Below are positions 1-11,457 of a DNA stretch of 59,539 nucleotides, in pieces (the stretch's first letter is position 1; the number at the start of each line of letters is the position of its first letter). Made by a program: the position numbers and the translations under genes. The notes below the pieces were generated by a model. It ran no database searches. It was not told where the DNA came from and saw nothing but the letters and a program-made list of their open reading frames with translations. The stretch lies in contig NW_014040445.1 of assembly GCF_001186125.1 (NCBI RefSeq), forward strand, positions 38,674 to 98,212. Direction: 5' to 3'. The stretch comes from Sphaeroforma arctica JP610. Its lineage: Eukaryota > Opisthokonta > Ichthyosporea > Ichthyophonida.

Positions 1-2260
1 ATGCCCAAAATGTCTTTTTCAGGTGTCAGATTTGTATCATTCCTATACTATGTACAATTCTAATTTCAGTGGAAAACCCAATCTATATTCGGAAAACCAC
101 CTAATTGTCCACAGAAGAGTCCCATACTCTACTGAGTACTATCACATGTTCAGAATCTTGAATATCTCAATGCTAAACGTATGTCAGTATTATAATTATG
201 AACATTAATACGTTTATACGGTTATAATATACGTTAACTGTGCAACTACTATTAGGAACCCGCTATATTTACACTATGATGTCTTCACAATTTTCCATTC
301 TAAAGTAACTATCGTTAGGGATAATACTATTTATTTCAAAAATGGCAAGTATGTATGATACAATAGGCATCTTGGGAGATTCTGAAGTCTTTACTAGTTT
401 CGCAAGAGGTGGTATATTTATCTGGTCGCCTAAACGTGAACGCATGAGCTCTAGCTCACTAGCTCACTAATGTATTGACTTATTTGAATGAGGTCACCTT
501 CATCATCGTCACCACAATCCTTGATAGCTAAATCATATCGTTGTCTGAGCTCCGCATTCACTAGTGGCAAGCGTCGTTCTGGCTGTTGGTCACGAATGCC
601 TACCCTCATCTTGTGTAGGGTCGGTACAGGCACAGGTACTGTTTGTTCCAACTTGGATAAAAATCTGCTAACCAGAACGTAGTTGCCTTGACAGATACAC
701 TTGTCTATTTCTAGACGCATCGCTGAGGCTAGTATGGGAACCCCTCCAGGTGTAGGTTACTGGGCTAAACCCCTGTACCATCTGTACCCACACCCTCTTC
801 TTCCCCACCATACACGCCTGCTCGGCTTGCTGTTGGTATCTTGAGATATCTGTGATGGTGTGTGGGTATTGCAAGTTATTAGTGAAAACTTTTGTTACTT
901 TTTGTGTGAATGCGTGCTTTACCCCCCTTGTCTCAGCTGATAGCTTGTATAAAAGTTATTTTTATTTACTATTGTATTGTTGTTGCTTCGCTGCACTTCG
1001 CGGGAAGTGTTTACCGTTCTGTATGGCACAGTAGCTTGTTGCTTTGTTCCCTTTGTTTATAAGGGGTGAAAACGGTGTTCGTCAGTCAAGCTTATTTCGT
1101 CACGTGTGGACTTACTTGTGATTATTCCGTCATATGAGATATTAATTTCTCATGTGTGATCTCAATGAGATGTTTCGGTCCAAGGTGACTTTACCTCTCG
1201 TAGTTGAGTCCTATACAGCTGTGTTTACGGTGGTTTTTCTTGCTACTTTCTTGTCTTAGGACTCTAGCTGATTTCTTGATTGCTTTTGAAACACGTGTGT
1301 ATGGTAGAGTGTGTCTCCTCACCTTCAATGTATGGGCCTTGTGTGTTTTCTTGCCTAGTATTCGAAGTCAAGTGATGTCTTTGTACTGTTCTTGTGCCCA
1401 ATTTCTGTCCAGTTTTGTCCTTGCTGGATCTGTGTAGTGCATGATAATGTGAATCAATTTGTACTGCCACTGTCCCCTTGGATGTTTCTATACCCTGCGT
1501 GTTCATGTGACCAAGTTCTGTTCATATCAGTGGTCTGATGTTCACTGTGATCTGATTAATTTGTTTGGTACTATCCTTGTGACATGTCACTGTTTCGTGT
1601 TATATGTCCAGGCGACTCTGTATGCTGACCATTCACGTTTGTGTTGGTATGTTCTTATCACATTATTGAACTGATCGTTCGTGATTCTTTTGATGTGGTT
1701 CAATGTATGGTGTACTATTTTGTCCAGCTGATTGCCTTTCAAGTAATCATAATATTGGTTCTCGTTTTATTTCTGTTGATCTTCGTTATGTAATCTTACA
1801 TTTTGTGATGTGTGGGTAATCTCGTTACTTTGATGTATCATATTCATATATTTGATGTTTTGCACCATGAATAATTTCTTGGGTTATCTGGAAAGAGGTT
1901 TTCACTCACTGATGTCTGTGTTATGTTCATTGACTAGTTTGCTTGCAGTTATGTTTCTTGCTGCTAGTGATTTAACCTAAAACCATTAGGTCTATGTATA
2001 CGTTTGTTGTTTTGTTTATGCCTTTTGTTCCTTGTAGCTAACTGCTAATATTAGTTGTTCTAACAGTTAGATATTAGCTGCGTGTTTCTCTCTGACCTCG
2101 TGATCAAGTTCGAAGCTTATAAGTGTACGCGCATGCGAACTTTCAATCTAAATCAGATAACTGGCAATCTAAATCAGATTCTTGTGTTGATGTCTTTTTA
2201 CTTTGTTATAGCTCTATTCTAGTTGCTAGTTCTGCTTCCAATAAAGTTGGCTTCGTTATC
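1..2260. other. Stretch without a recognised gene
   Basis: No domain is recognised. The plus strand is T-rich from about 900 to 2,100. On the minus strand two open frames overlap at 451-720 and 668-874; together they read like one degraded coding region broken by a frameshift near 720, but the family is not recognised. A short direct repeat (CAATCTAAATCAGAT) occurs twice near 2,143-2,180 and a small inverted repeat sits at about 2,043-2,080. If the Helitron at 2,261 has an intact 3' end, its hairpin and CTRR terminus should lie here; I could not identify it securely. Confidence 0.5.
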
Positions 2261-3871
2261 TTAAGGTATAGTCCAACTGCTTTTAGTTGGTGTTTTGGAG
2301 GCAGCGAGCCATTTCTGATATTCAATTGGACCGTGCAATTTCTCAAGATATTTAAGAGCAAGAATATTGTTTTCGTGGCATATTGCTAGCTGAGATGAAT
2401 GCCGGACACGTGATAGCATCACGTACAAGTGCACGTAGGTTAAACGTCTCATACGCATACCAGGTCGATGTCTTCGGTTAATTATCAAACTGTTGTGGAC
2501 AGGAGTTGTCTGCTCCTGTAGTTTATATGGATAGTCATAGCCAATGAACCTGTGTATGGAAATTCTTTTAAATTCTTTTACTTGTATTTTGTTGATGTTG
2601 AAGGTCCTTTTACGGAGAGAAGTCTTGTTTGGCTTGAAGTCCATATCATGAACATTAATAGCGATAAGGTTGTCAGTACGTTTACCAATGAAAATTGATC
2701 TATCTAAAGAGACTTTATCGGTTATATCTGCGTCAGGTAATGATGACATATAATCTGGTGTGGGAATTCCTATGGCAGTTCCTGGGCATGCTGATTGTAG
2801 TAATGTTTGAAAAGTTTGTTGCTTGGTAACGTCGGGGTATTTGAAGTCGACCAATGTAGCGCGAGTACCATTTGCCAATCCATACTGGACACATAAATTC
2901 TTGGTAAGTATATTTGGAATGCTTTTTGTAAAGTACTGATACAACTCAGGAAAGTTAGTGTGCGAACATGGGTCTGAACTGTAGTTGTTGTCCCCACGCA
3001 ATTGCCGTTTAAATTTGAATAGAGGATACTGTATTGCCTTGCTGAAATGTTTTGATCTTGTAATGTTAACGGCACTTTCTTTGTTTACTAAACAAGCAAA
3101 GGTAGCAGTCAGCCATCGAACAGGGTCTTGAGCAACTAGATGTGGACTAATGGGTTAGATAGTTGAAAGTAAGTTTATTGCAGGTCTTTTCCCGGGTTTG
3201 AAATGTGATAGCATGGCAATATGGTTTGGGTCGTCAGTCCTGTGTTGGATTTTAAATTCGTAAACTGTAAATTTTTGTAATAGTGCCTTGCTAGCGACCT
3301 CAATATTGTTGTGAGAACATCGTAACATACTTTTGTGTGGTGAGAGTTGTTTACAAGGTGGCAATTGTTTTAAGTCTCCCATCAACATGATGCTGACACC
3401 ACCAAAGGGATCTGCATCATTATTGTATATTTCCTGTAAGCGTTTGTGTACATAAAAAAAACAATTGTGTGGATACAAATGAAATTTCATCAATTACCAA
3501 TACACGTAGTCGACCCAGGGGTTTTTTTTTTGGCGTAATCGTATGCGGTGGGATGTTTCTATCGGGTGGTACTCGCTTCTAGTTGGCAGGGAGAAAAGTT
3601 TAGATAGTACAGATGCAACTCCTGTATAGGCACTAAAACGGATGACATGGGAGTTCAGTATTTTATGTTTTACAGTGTTTAATGACCAAGTTTTCCCTAC
3701 ACCCGCTGCCCCTTGTATCCATATGAATTGCTGCAAGGGGGAGCGGTGAGGGTTGTCTGTATTATGATGTAACCATCCATATATATCTTGTGCCTCATGG
3801 TCTTGAATGAAATGTAAAAGACTACTTACCATGGATTTTTGTTGTGTGTCGAGTTTGCGGTCAGGTACCAA
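2261..3871 (-). pseudogene. Helitron PIF1-type helicase domain, frameshifted
   Basis: In order: an L-x-x-Q-Q helicase start (KLDTQQKSMV), Walker A IQGAAGVGKT near 3,700, motif Ia AYTGVASVL, Walker B readable as LRVLVIDEIS at about 3,480-3,515, motif III GDLKQLPP near 3,365, a GLANGTRATL segment near 2,860, and terminal LYVMLSRVR near 2,425. These are PIF1/RecD superfamily 1B helicase motifs. A run of ten A on the minus strand (about 3,523-3,532) puts Walker A and Walker B in different frames, one base apart. There is another stop at 3,155. The ORF ends at 2,261 about 45 residues after the last motif, as usual for a Helitron C-terminus. Confidence 0.85.
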
Positions 3872-4147
3872 AATTCATTTAAATGTGCAGAAGTTTCCTC
3901 ATCAAAAGTCGTAGCGTTGGGAACGACTATGTCGTAGTTGGCGGAGTTTATAACTGTTTTAGGGACCTGTTTGATAGCATTTTTGCAATTGTCGACTGTT
4001 ATATATGTGATGTCAGATTGAGGATGTGGGATAGGCAAGTAACATGTCATTGTTCATCAGGGAAAAGGTGTAGTCAATATTGTTTACAATAGTCGATGTA
4101 ACCGGAATCTTGTATGTCCTGATCCGTAAGCTGGTTTGTTATTGCAT

Positions 4148-5223
4148 TCAATTGTTGTAGAGCGTGCTCAATGTTTTGAATATTATCACCGAGTGTCTGT
4201 GTGGATTGTGATCTGGCTTTGTCGGCCAAAATGTCATCGTACTGTTTTTTCTGTGTGATGGACCAGGAACAACACCAAGGGATCTGTATTTATTTAACAG
4301 ATCCCATTTTTGTGATGACACACTTACACTGCGTCCTAGTATAACTATCCAATGTATTCTTGTACGTGCACAGGAAGCATCAGTATCCCAGTTTTGTAAA
4401 TCAAGTAGATCATTATCCAACCCATGTATGGAACAGTACCGTCATCTAATGTCCATGGACAGGAATAGTGAGAACGTAACGCGCGAAGATTTCTGCACGA
4501 GAAGAATCTTCATAATTGGATCTTAAGAGAGCAAGAAGAGGCGCACCTGCTAGCATAGGAATGGAAAATTTGATTTGAGACAAACAATATATTGACCATA
4601 CAAAGGACGATTTGGTTGTAAATTGAATATTCTATTCTTTTTACGATTCGCGTTAGAGTATTAATACTTATTCAGCAGCATTTGTAGTTCGAAGACGTTA
4701 GCTTTTTTTTTAATTGTCATGGAGAAGAACTCGTAAAAGGTTACGGGCTTAAATTCTGTAGGACGGTATCTGTAATGTTGGGTTTGAGAGGCAGGAACTT
4801 TCTTGGTGAAGAGCAGGATTGAATTCGATTCATCAGACATTATATCATCATTTGAATTCTGTGTTATTTTATGGTTGTGTACAATTTCGGTTGGGGTAGC
4901 AGGAACGTCCAATTCGGGTTGGTGATCATTCTAAAATTGTATAATAAACTAGAGAACTTTGTGCCAGGAGCAGTAATGTTTGCCTCAGTAGATATAAAAT
5001 TTATCTCTAAAGTATCGTCATGTTTCTGAGCAGAAATATGATCAACAGGTACAGGGGGTTCGACATCATTGTCGTGAAAGGCATTTAGTTGAAATGACAT
5101 ACTGGTTTTCATCCAGCGGGACACTTGCCAAGGGGAAATGTAAGTGTCCAATAGTGACGAAGTGTAAAAGTCTGATCGCTGAAATAAAAACTGCACGGTT
5201 TCTTGAAAGGATATACAATCCAT
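4148..5223 (-). pseudogene. Helitron middle region, weakly conserved fragments
   Basis: Several short open frames (5,223-4,864; 4,912-4,661; 4,420-4,148) bridge the Rep and helicase parts. The 4,912-4,661 piece has RPTEFKPVTFYEFFSMT, like the 'RP..L..LS.YEF' stretch found between the two enzymatic halves of Helitron proteins. Around 4,450-4,560 a further frame resembles the conserved region before the helicase but has an internal stop. No catalytic motif is expected here. Listed because it links the flanking fragments into one element. Confidence 0.45.
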
Positions 5224-5240
5224 GATATTGATCTGATTAA

Positions 5241-5813
5241 TTATACGTTGAAGGAATTGTTTAAATGGGGGTCTGTTTGATTGTCTGTATGCTCTGTGGC
5301 ATAGGTTTGAGTGTGGGCGAAGGCTTTGAATATGATATTTAGTACGTCGGTTAGTGGCTCGTCAGCTTTTGTGATATAATTGGATGTGTAATAGTGTGAA
5401 TTGATTGCTTGAAGTGCGGTACCCATGAGGTACCATGCTTGATTGCATATTAGGGAGGCCATAATGGTAGGATTATAGTCCGTTACAAATGCATCTTGTT
5501 CGTTTCTCCTCATTGTGCCCAATGCAATACATCTGTCGTCGTCCATACCATGCATGTTCTGCACAGTGATGGGTAGTTCCGTTTGTGTTTGGGAAGCATT
5601 TGCGGGGTCAGAAACAATGGGTTCATCAAATTCATCGTACGATAAATTTAGGAATTCAGCTTTTGCCTGAATAGTTGAAGGTTTGGATATCCGACAGCCG
5701 ATCCGTTCTGACTTCCCTTTGGCACATGTAAAAGAATGTTTGTGTACTAGAGTCAAATTAGCAGCCATTGTCAAGAAAATCTGTTGAATGTGTCCCAAAG
5801 GATCTGTGTTCAT
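5241..5813 (-). pseudogene. Helitron Rep segment with paired tyrosines
   Basis: The frame reads HKHSFTCAKGKSERIGCRI, equivalent to the cysteine/histidine segment (CHxHxxTCxKx...CRFxxP) that follows the HUH motif in Helitron Rep proteins. About 100 residues later it has YYTSNYITKAD, corresponding to the YxSKYxTK motif that holds the two nicking tyrosines, three residues apart. The motif and spacing are intact in this fragment, although it is out of frame with the HUH fragment upstream (stop codons at about 5,820-6,125). Identification is by motif only. Confidence 0.7.
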
Positions 5814-6127
5814 TGTCTACATATCTATTGCAGCCGTGAACATCTTTAACGTATTGTGGTTTAGGAAAACGTGTATGTGGCCAGAGGTATGTGATTCAAT
5901 GTGGGGACGAGCGGGTAAAGACTCATGTGCTTGATTCTCATCACGCATATTACAAACAGGATCAGACTTGTCCAGAATCTGAGAAATAGGTTCCTTTTCT
6001 CTTACTAGCAGGCCATTCGTACTTGCGGCCTATATTGTAGTCGAACTCTTTTGTGTCGTGATTGATGTCGTATAATGTTGTACATACATGGGAATCTATT
6101 ATACGAGATATTTTGTTGTGTAAGTCG

Positions 6128-6988
6128 TCACATGATTTTCTTCTTCATTGCTTGTTCAAAATTAAGAGGCGATAAATTGGTGTGTATATGGAAGTGTCCA
6201 TGTAGTGTTCCGCGGTTTTGGCACTCATCTCTTCTACTTATAGCGATAGCTTTACCCACTATCCCAGTACGTATTGTAGAGACTGGGTTTGACGTACGTA
6301 AACTGTAAGGAATATCAATTAATTGCTCTTGAAACGCTTTGATAGTACGCTGATACACATCAACAGTCATGACTGGATTCTTACACATTAAGTCTTTACG
6401 GTGGTTTTTGTTCAAATAGGGTACCCCAATTGTGGCAGTATGTTCCTCATTATTGTTAGCCTTACAACCTAATCCTATTTTTACCATCAGTCGATAAATG
6501 AATACGTCTGGAGATATGGTATCAAAGTGGGATGTGGGCCCATAAAAATAGTGCTGCGCATGGACTTTATTCAGGTAGTTGGCAGAACGATATTTAGACA
6601 AAGGTGTCTTCCCGTTGGTTGCATTTAATAAAGGAATGAATAGGTTCAATATTTCCTTAGCTTCTGATGAATTTGGAGATTTCACTGCATGTTCGGCCTA
6701 TATTTTAAATTATGGATCACTAATGGCTTGCTTGATAGATTCTAGTTTCTGAGAGTGGCTTGAAAAAGAAGTGCTGACAGATCAAACACATTCGTGTCCA
6801 CGCAACTGGTCCGTATTCAGAAATATAAAATCAGTGTTTCTAGCAAGCCGGGCGTCGTAATAGTGTAGTAGATGTTCCGTTAATGCATGTGATATCCCTG
6901 ATTTTCTAGTTAGTATATTACCTGATGGAAAAATCAAAGGAAAATAACTATGCATTATGAGGTCACTGCTTGTGTAATCGTTCATCAT
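6128..6988 (-). pseudogene. Helitron-like N / HUH endonuclease region
   Basis: Two fragments. 6,988-6,782 carries YFPLIFPSG and LLHYYDARLARNTDFIF, the conserved run before the Rep domain (FP.LFP.G ... YYD.RFAR...F.F). 6,685-6,128 contains ECQNRGTLHGHFHIH, matching the Helitron HUH motif in its usual context (E-[FYW]-Q-x-R-G-x-x-H-x-H). The HUH histidines bind the metal used for single-strand nicking during rolling-circle transposition. Both histidines are kept, but stops separate the fragments from each other and from the tyrosine region downstream, so the enzyme is dead as encoded. Confidence 0.75.
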
Positions 6989-7538
6989 TGGAGTCGGAAT
7001 CAGGGTTGATATTCATGGGGGAAGGTGAACGTTGATTGTCTTCATTTATGGTTCCATCTGAATCCATATCATTCGAATCACTAGACGTGTCTGAATCAGA
7101 CTTATCATATTTTGTATTTGTTTTAGTATAGTGGATACATCACCTTCATTCGATACTGATTGTGAATATAGTGTATGTTGAATTTGTGTGCTATTCATTT
7201 GTATAGCAACGTTATCACTACATGATTGCGTGACCTTTATTGCGTGATTCTCAGTTATAATGCTTGAATCGTTTAATATGTTATCAGCGAATTCAGCCAG
7301 CTCGTTGTGTTATTCACCCGTGGGAATAATATTGATATCTTTGTATAATATAATAAATTCTTTGAGCATGGCTAAATATTCATATATTACAGCAGGTTTC
7401 ACAGTAAGAAATCTTGTTTATTGTTCACACTTAGTAGCGTGTTCATATACTGTTTAACATCTTTAATCTTCCCAATGATAACACAGTGCATGTCGCGTAG
7501 AAAATGAACGATTCATTGGAAAAGCAATAATGTCTCAT

Positions 7539-7905
7539 TTATTTAAATGATATACTATCTGTAAACGGGGCCAATTGCCATTGTAGTATGCTTTTGAATG
7601 GGTGGGCAAGTTGTAGTAGCATGGTTTCCATCCAAGTGAGTTCTGGCAAATGCTGATATGTTATATATTGGGACAAATCCCCTAGGTCAAACCCTTTTGT
7701 TAGTGAGAATTCACATGGCTTATTCTTCTTGGTAGCCACATGGCAATGATTGCACAAGTCAAATTCATTGTTAGGATGTATAAAAGATTTGTGAAGATGA
7801 TACACACGATTATCAACAATATAGTTACTACTTATCGGGTTGCTAATTATGGAAGGTAATTTTTCGGTATTTGTACATAGATATGCTGCTTGCCACATCC
7901 TCTTC
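7539..7905 (-). pseudogene. Helitron N-terminal DUF6570-like module
   Basis: The open frame reads a CxxC pair (LCNHCHVATKK), then a K-P-x-x-F-S-L-T-K-G-F-D-L-G-D segment and LPELTWMETMLLQLAHPF. This cysteine pair followed by 'LP.LT..E..L' is the signature of the DUF6570 region that precedes the Rep domain in many Helitron proteins. No methionine start is convincing, because the fragment runs into copia gag sequence at about 7,900, so the true N-terminus is missing. It stays open to 7,539 and then stops; the next recognisable Helitron piece is 550 bp away. Assignment rests on motif spacing by eye. Confidence 0.6.
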
Positions 7906-8803
7906 AATTCTATGACCACTGAACTTCGTCACTCTCTCGAAGCCGATGAACTCATGTCTGATCTATGGACACTGTTCCAAATTCTCCGTTCCATGTTCTT
8001 CCATCGATCTGCTGCTATCCGCATACCTTGAACAGTTCAAGCGTGGTCATGATGAATCTATGCGTACCTGGTCTCATTGCTGCATTCGTCTCAAACGTGA
8101 CGCTGTCCGTCAAGGCAACATATTGACACATCCCTTTATACACGATGCATTCATCTCTGGTCTTGGTCAACAATCCCAAAAAGAGGCTAGTCAATTTCTT
8201 CTCACTCTAAATCGTGATAATGTGACATACACTGATATCTATGAATGGATTGAAGCATGAGAACAAACTGACCCTTCACAAAAGGCTGCCCCTGAAACTG
8301 TATCATTTATTCGAAACAAGCCTCTTCCCGATCGTTCGTCGAAACCTCCTTATTCTGATCTTCTTCGACTGGAAATTATGAAGAAAATCATTGCTCGAAA
8401 TCACTCCACTCCTCGTGACCGCGATCGTCGCCCACGTAATGAAACTCCTGGCACTCCTCCTCCATGTTTTGTATGTTGGAGCACTGACCACTTTGCTAAC
8501 TCTTGTCCATCTGGATGCGGACGTTGCGGCTACAAGGGTCATCGCAATGCTGACTGTGATGCCGGCCCTCTCATCTGCAAGAACTGCTCTGTAAAAGGGC
8601 ATGTTGCGAAAGTTTGTTCCAAACGGATTGTCAATAAATCTGGATCTCACTATTTCGCCTCCATTGCTCGTATAACCATACCAACACACAAATCCAAGAA
8701 TTTATCTTGCAATGATTTTCTTATTGACGGTGGTGCTACTGTCAACTATTTACACACTAAATCTATCTCGTTACTTGCCTTGAATCTGGCAATTTTCCAT
8801 TGA
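7900..8803 (+). pseudogene. copia gag with three zinc knuckles and start of protease
   Basis: Frames 7,840-8,031, 7,946-8,260 and 8,378-8,803 carry copia gag. The first has ELRHSLEADELMSDLWTLFQ (the '...A...W..L' UBN2-like gag helix), the second the FLLTL..D helical part. The third holds three CCHC knuckles in a row, each C-x2-C-x4-H-x4-C: CFVCWSTDHFANSC, CGRCGYKGHRNADC and CKNCSVKGHVAKVC. About 60 residues on comes FLIDGGATVNYL, the aspartic protease active site with DGG in place of the usual D[ST]G. Most copia gags have one knuckle, so three is uncommon. Frameshifts lie near 8,030 and 8,260. Confidence 0.75.
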
Positions 8804-10029
8804 TTCTGGCTGACAACTCCACCATTCATGTTAGTGAGCGCAGTTTTCTCCCAGGGCTAGGTCTAACATATCTCAGTCCCACCCTTGGTCAGCAAATCGT
8901 GTCGTAGAACCGCCTACAAGATAATGGATATACCCTATCCTACCCTTCTGATCGTCCAATCTGTCGTATCCATCACACGACGAATACACTAACGGTTCCA
9001 CGCACTCAGGGAGGGTACACTGTCACATACAGTCAACTTCAAAAACTGTCATCTCACAGGCTGCCACCCGCCGTTAAAATACTCTCAGACAGTCACCATA
9101 GCAACCACAACAATGTCACAACTCCACCGACATCTTCCTTTCTCATAATCACCGATGGAATCACACGCACACCTGTTCCGGATCATGATCCAGATTCTGA
9201 TTCAGATCCAGCCGATGATTTTGACTTTTCCTTGACTGATCCATTATCTACGCCTATTACAACAAATACTAGCCAATCAGACACGCTACCGTCCCATGGC
9301 AACACAATTTCTACTTCACCGGCTTCTCCAATTACTCCATGTGAACCAACCACCAACACTACTCCTTCTGACACGCCAAAATTACGATAAACGATGAGCA
9401 CCACCGCAACAACGGTCATCGTAGTCGCACCACAACACTCAAAATGGCACTCAAAGACAACGTCACTTTGACCAATCGTCCACCTCTTAATGTTAACTGT
9501 GAGGACTGGATGCTACATCGTGATGAATTTCGCAAAGCTATGGCATTTCTGGACTACGCTCCTACAATTGATCCCTGTGCATCACACAAATATGCACAAC
9601 TACCACGCTTTGCTGGCCCCGAAGGAGGAATTGTTAATGATTTTCGTAAAATTAGTCTACTGCTTGAGGAAGCTTATGAAAATTCCAGGTGGTCTGATAT
9701 TTCTGATTTACTCAAATTGAATATCTCTACTGGTACAACACTCGCGATTTGTGTTCCTCTTCGACCCCATGCCTTATGATGGCCACTCTTTATACGTCAC
9801 ATCCAAAAACAGCATTACATAATTCACAACACAACAGCAGTTGGCAAACCTTTTTGGGAATACACCCTTGTGGCTCTCGTTGGTCCAATTCGCCATACTG
9901 TCCTCCCCGGTCTTGATTTCAAAGCTGCCATTGAATTTGCCCGAGCTTATCCTGAATTTCAAAAACACTGCCGTACTGTATTGAAGGAAAACTCAAGAGA
10001 AAACCCGTGCCTCACAAATTTCGGATAAT
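8804..10029 (+). pseudogene. copia interior between protease and integrase, with unexplained ORF
   Basis: After the protease start the frame breaks. At about 9,183-9,390 there is a Ser/Thr/Asp/Pro-rich stretch ending in a stop. An open frame of 111 codons follows (9,444-9,779) containing WMLHRDEFRKAMAFLDYAP, then TIDPCASHKYAQLPRF, and near its end ISTGTTLAICVPLRP. It lacks the 'LWH.RLGH' GAG-pre-integrase pattern expected here in copia. The arrangement W..HR.EF...DPCAS followed by a GTT-hydrophobic-P strand loosely recalls accessory domains next to the enzymes of other retroelements, but no N/DPP[YFW] motif is present. Function not recognised. Confidence 0.4.
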
Positions 10030-10762
10030 GTGTATGGTCCAGCTGAACAATTTCATGCTGATCTTCAAAGACCTCTGCCCAAGACCGCTATGGCAGTAAG
10101 TATGTTCGCAATGTCATTTGTGACGGCACCAAATATGGCCTCCACTCTCTTCACAAAAACAAAAAGAACATGGATGACAAAGTCAAGCCTTACTTGTCCA
10201 AATATCACCTCACTACAAACCCTATCAATTCACTGCGGATGGTGATAGTGTTTTTCAATCAGATTCTACATGATCCATGTTATTATCACGTGGCATGTCT
10301 GTATACGTAGCACACCAGCATACACTCCTCAACTCAACGGCAAAGTGGAACGGTCACACGACACACACAGTCAACTCACTCGCACACTCTTAATTGATTC
10401 CAAACAACCACTCCTCTCTATGGTCCCGTGCTAAAGCTTATGCAGACATCATTTGCAATGCGTATTTAGCTACCTCTGACCTTTTGAGCTCGCCTTCTGA
10501 TATATGGCATCAGAAAACTGTTCCCCGATACCCCCGTGCCCGATATGGTTGTGTAGTCATGTTCAAACTGGACAAAGCTTTAAAGAAAGCACACAAATAT
10601 GGTCCTCAAGTTGGCTATGGTGTTCTACTCGGCCGCGCCCCACACTCTACTACCGATACCTGGCTGGTACCAAATTTTGCTACTCAATGTTTAATTTACA
10701 CACGCAACACCTCATTGGAATGCTACCGGCAAACGTGCCACAATGTGCCCTCACCCCACTGA
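10030..10762 (+). pseudogene. copia integrase remnant
   Basis: Fragments in several frames line up with a copia integrase core: FHADLQRPLPK (first catalytic Asp, family 'H.D..GP.P'), a second Asp in DGDSVFQS about 65 residues on (family 'RSDNG.EF'), and TPQLNGKVERSHDT, where E of VER is the catalytic Glu (family 'TPQ.NG..ER'). The C-terminal 10,394-10,762 frame holds NAYLATSDLLSSPSDIW and KYGPQVGYGVLLG, the post-core region ending in 'G.FLGY'. Catalytic D, D and E are still readable, but in different frames, so the enzyme is dead. Confidence 0.7.
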
Positions 10763-11457
10763 ATACATATTCCTGAAGACTGATACCAATTATCTACCAA
10801 CACTACAGCCCCAATTACTGCTTCGCCCCGCACAGCCCCTAATGTTGGTACTCCATCACACAGTGACGCATATACCACTACTCCTTCAAAAACATATCGT
10901 AAAGTACTTACACAGTCACGACATCCATACACAGAACCACGTAACATACCTCTCACTGGCCACATACCTGACCATGATCCATTACACGATGATGATGCTG
11001 ATCCCTGAGACTCTTCTCCTGATGCTACTATTCTTGATTCACGTCGGATTGATCATGCTTGATCTACTCTTGGATAATCTATTGCATCTGGACAACAAAC
11101 AATTGCAGAACAACCCTCATTTACTCCACTCAATGAGCTTTTTAATCGTTACATGATGGCCTGACAAGCATAACATAAACAAGATAATGCATCTCCTAAT
11201 GTTTCTCTTGATACCCGATCAAATGACAGCCAACTCTCTACATTTGCTCAAATTCATTCCGATCACAACGATTCTCCACCACATACCTTGCATAATCCTA
11301 CTGATGATATTGCCATGATTTTGGATATAAACCCGATCTGGCTGCATTTGCTCCTGACTCGCCTTCGCTCTCACCTGTTGAACAAGATTTTGATTATCAG
11401 CGCCACAATCTACATCACCCATCTGAACATGACATCACAACATACTCAGATGTCGAC

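Larger units (their letters stand above)
2261..7905 (-). mobile_element. Degraded Helitron (rolling-circle transposon), autonomous-type remnant
   Basis: Read on the minus strand, successive open fragments give the order of domains of a Helitron Rep-helicase: a DUF6570-like cysteine module (7,905-7,539), a Helitron-like N domain with HUH motif (6,988-6,128), a segment with paired tyrosines (5,813-5,241), a poorly conserved middle (5,223-4,148), and a PIF1-type helicase (3,871-2,261). The pieces are in different frames with stops between, so no full protein can be made. The 6,990-7,538 part shows no recognised motif. The upstream end is cut off by a copia element at about 7,900. Termini (5' TC, 3' hairpin plus CTRR) were not found. 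Family assignment is firm; boundaries are not. Confidence 0.85.

Noticed and set aside
8303-8689. 128-codon minus-strand ORF over copia gag
   Set aside because: Shadow of the zinc-knuckle frame on the plus strand.
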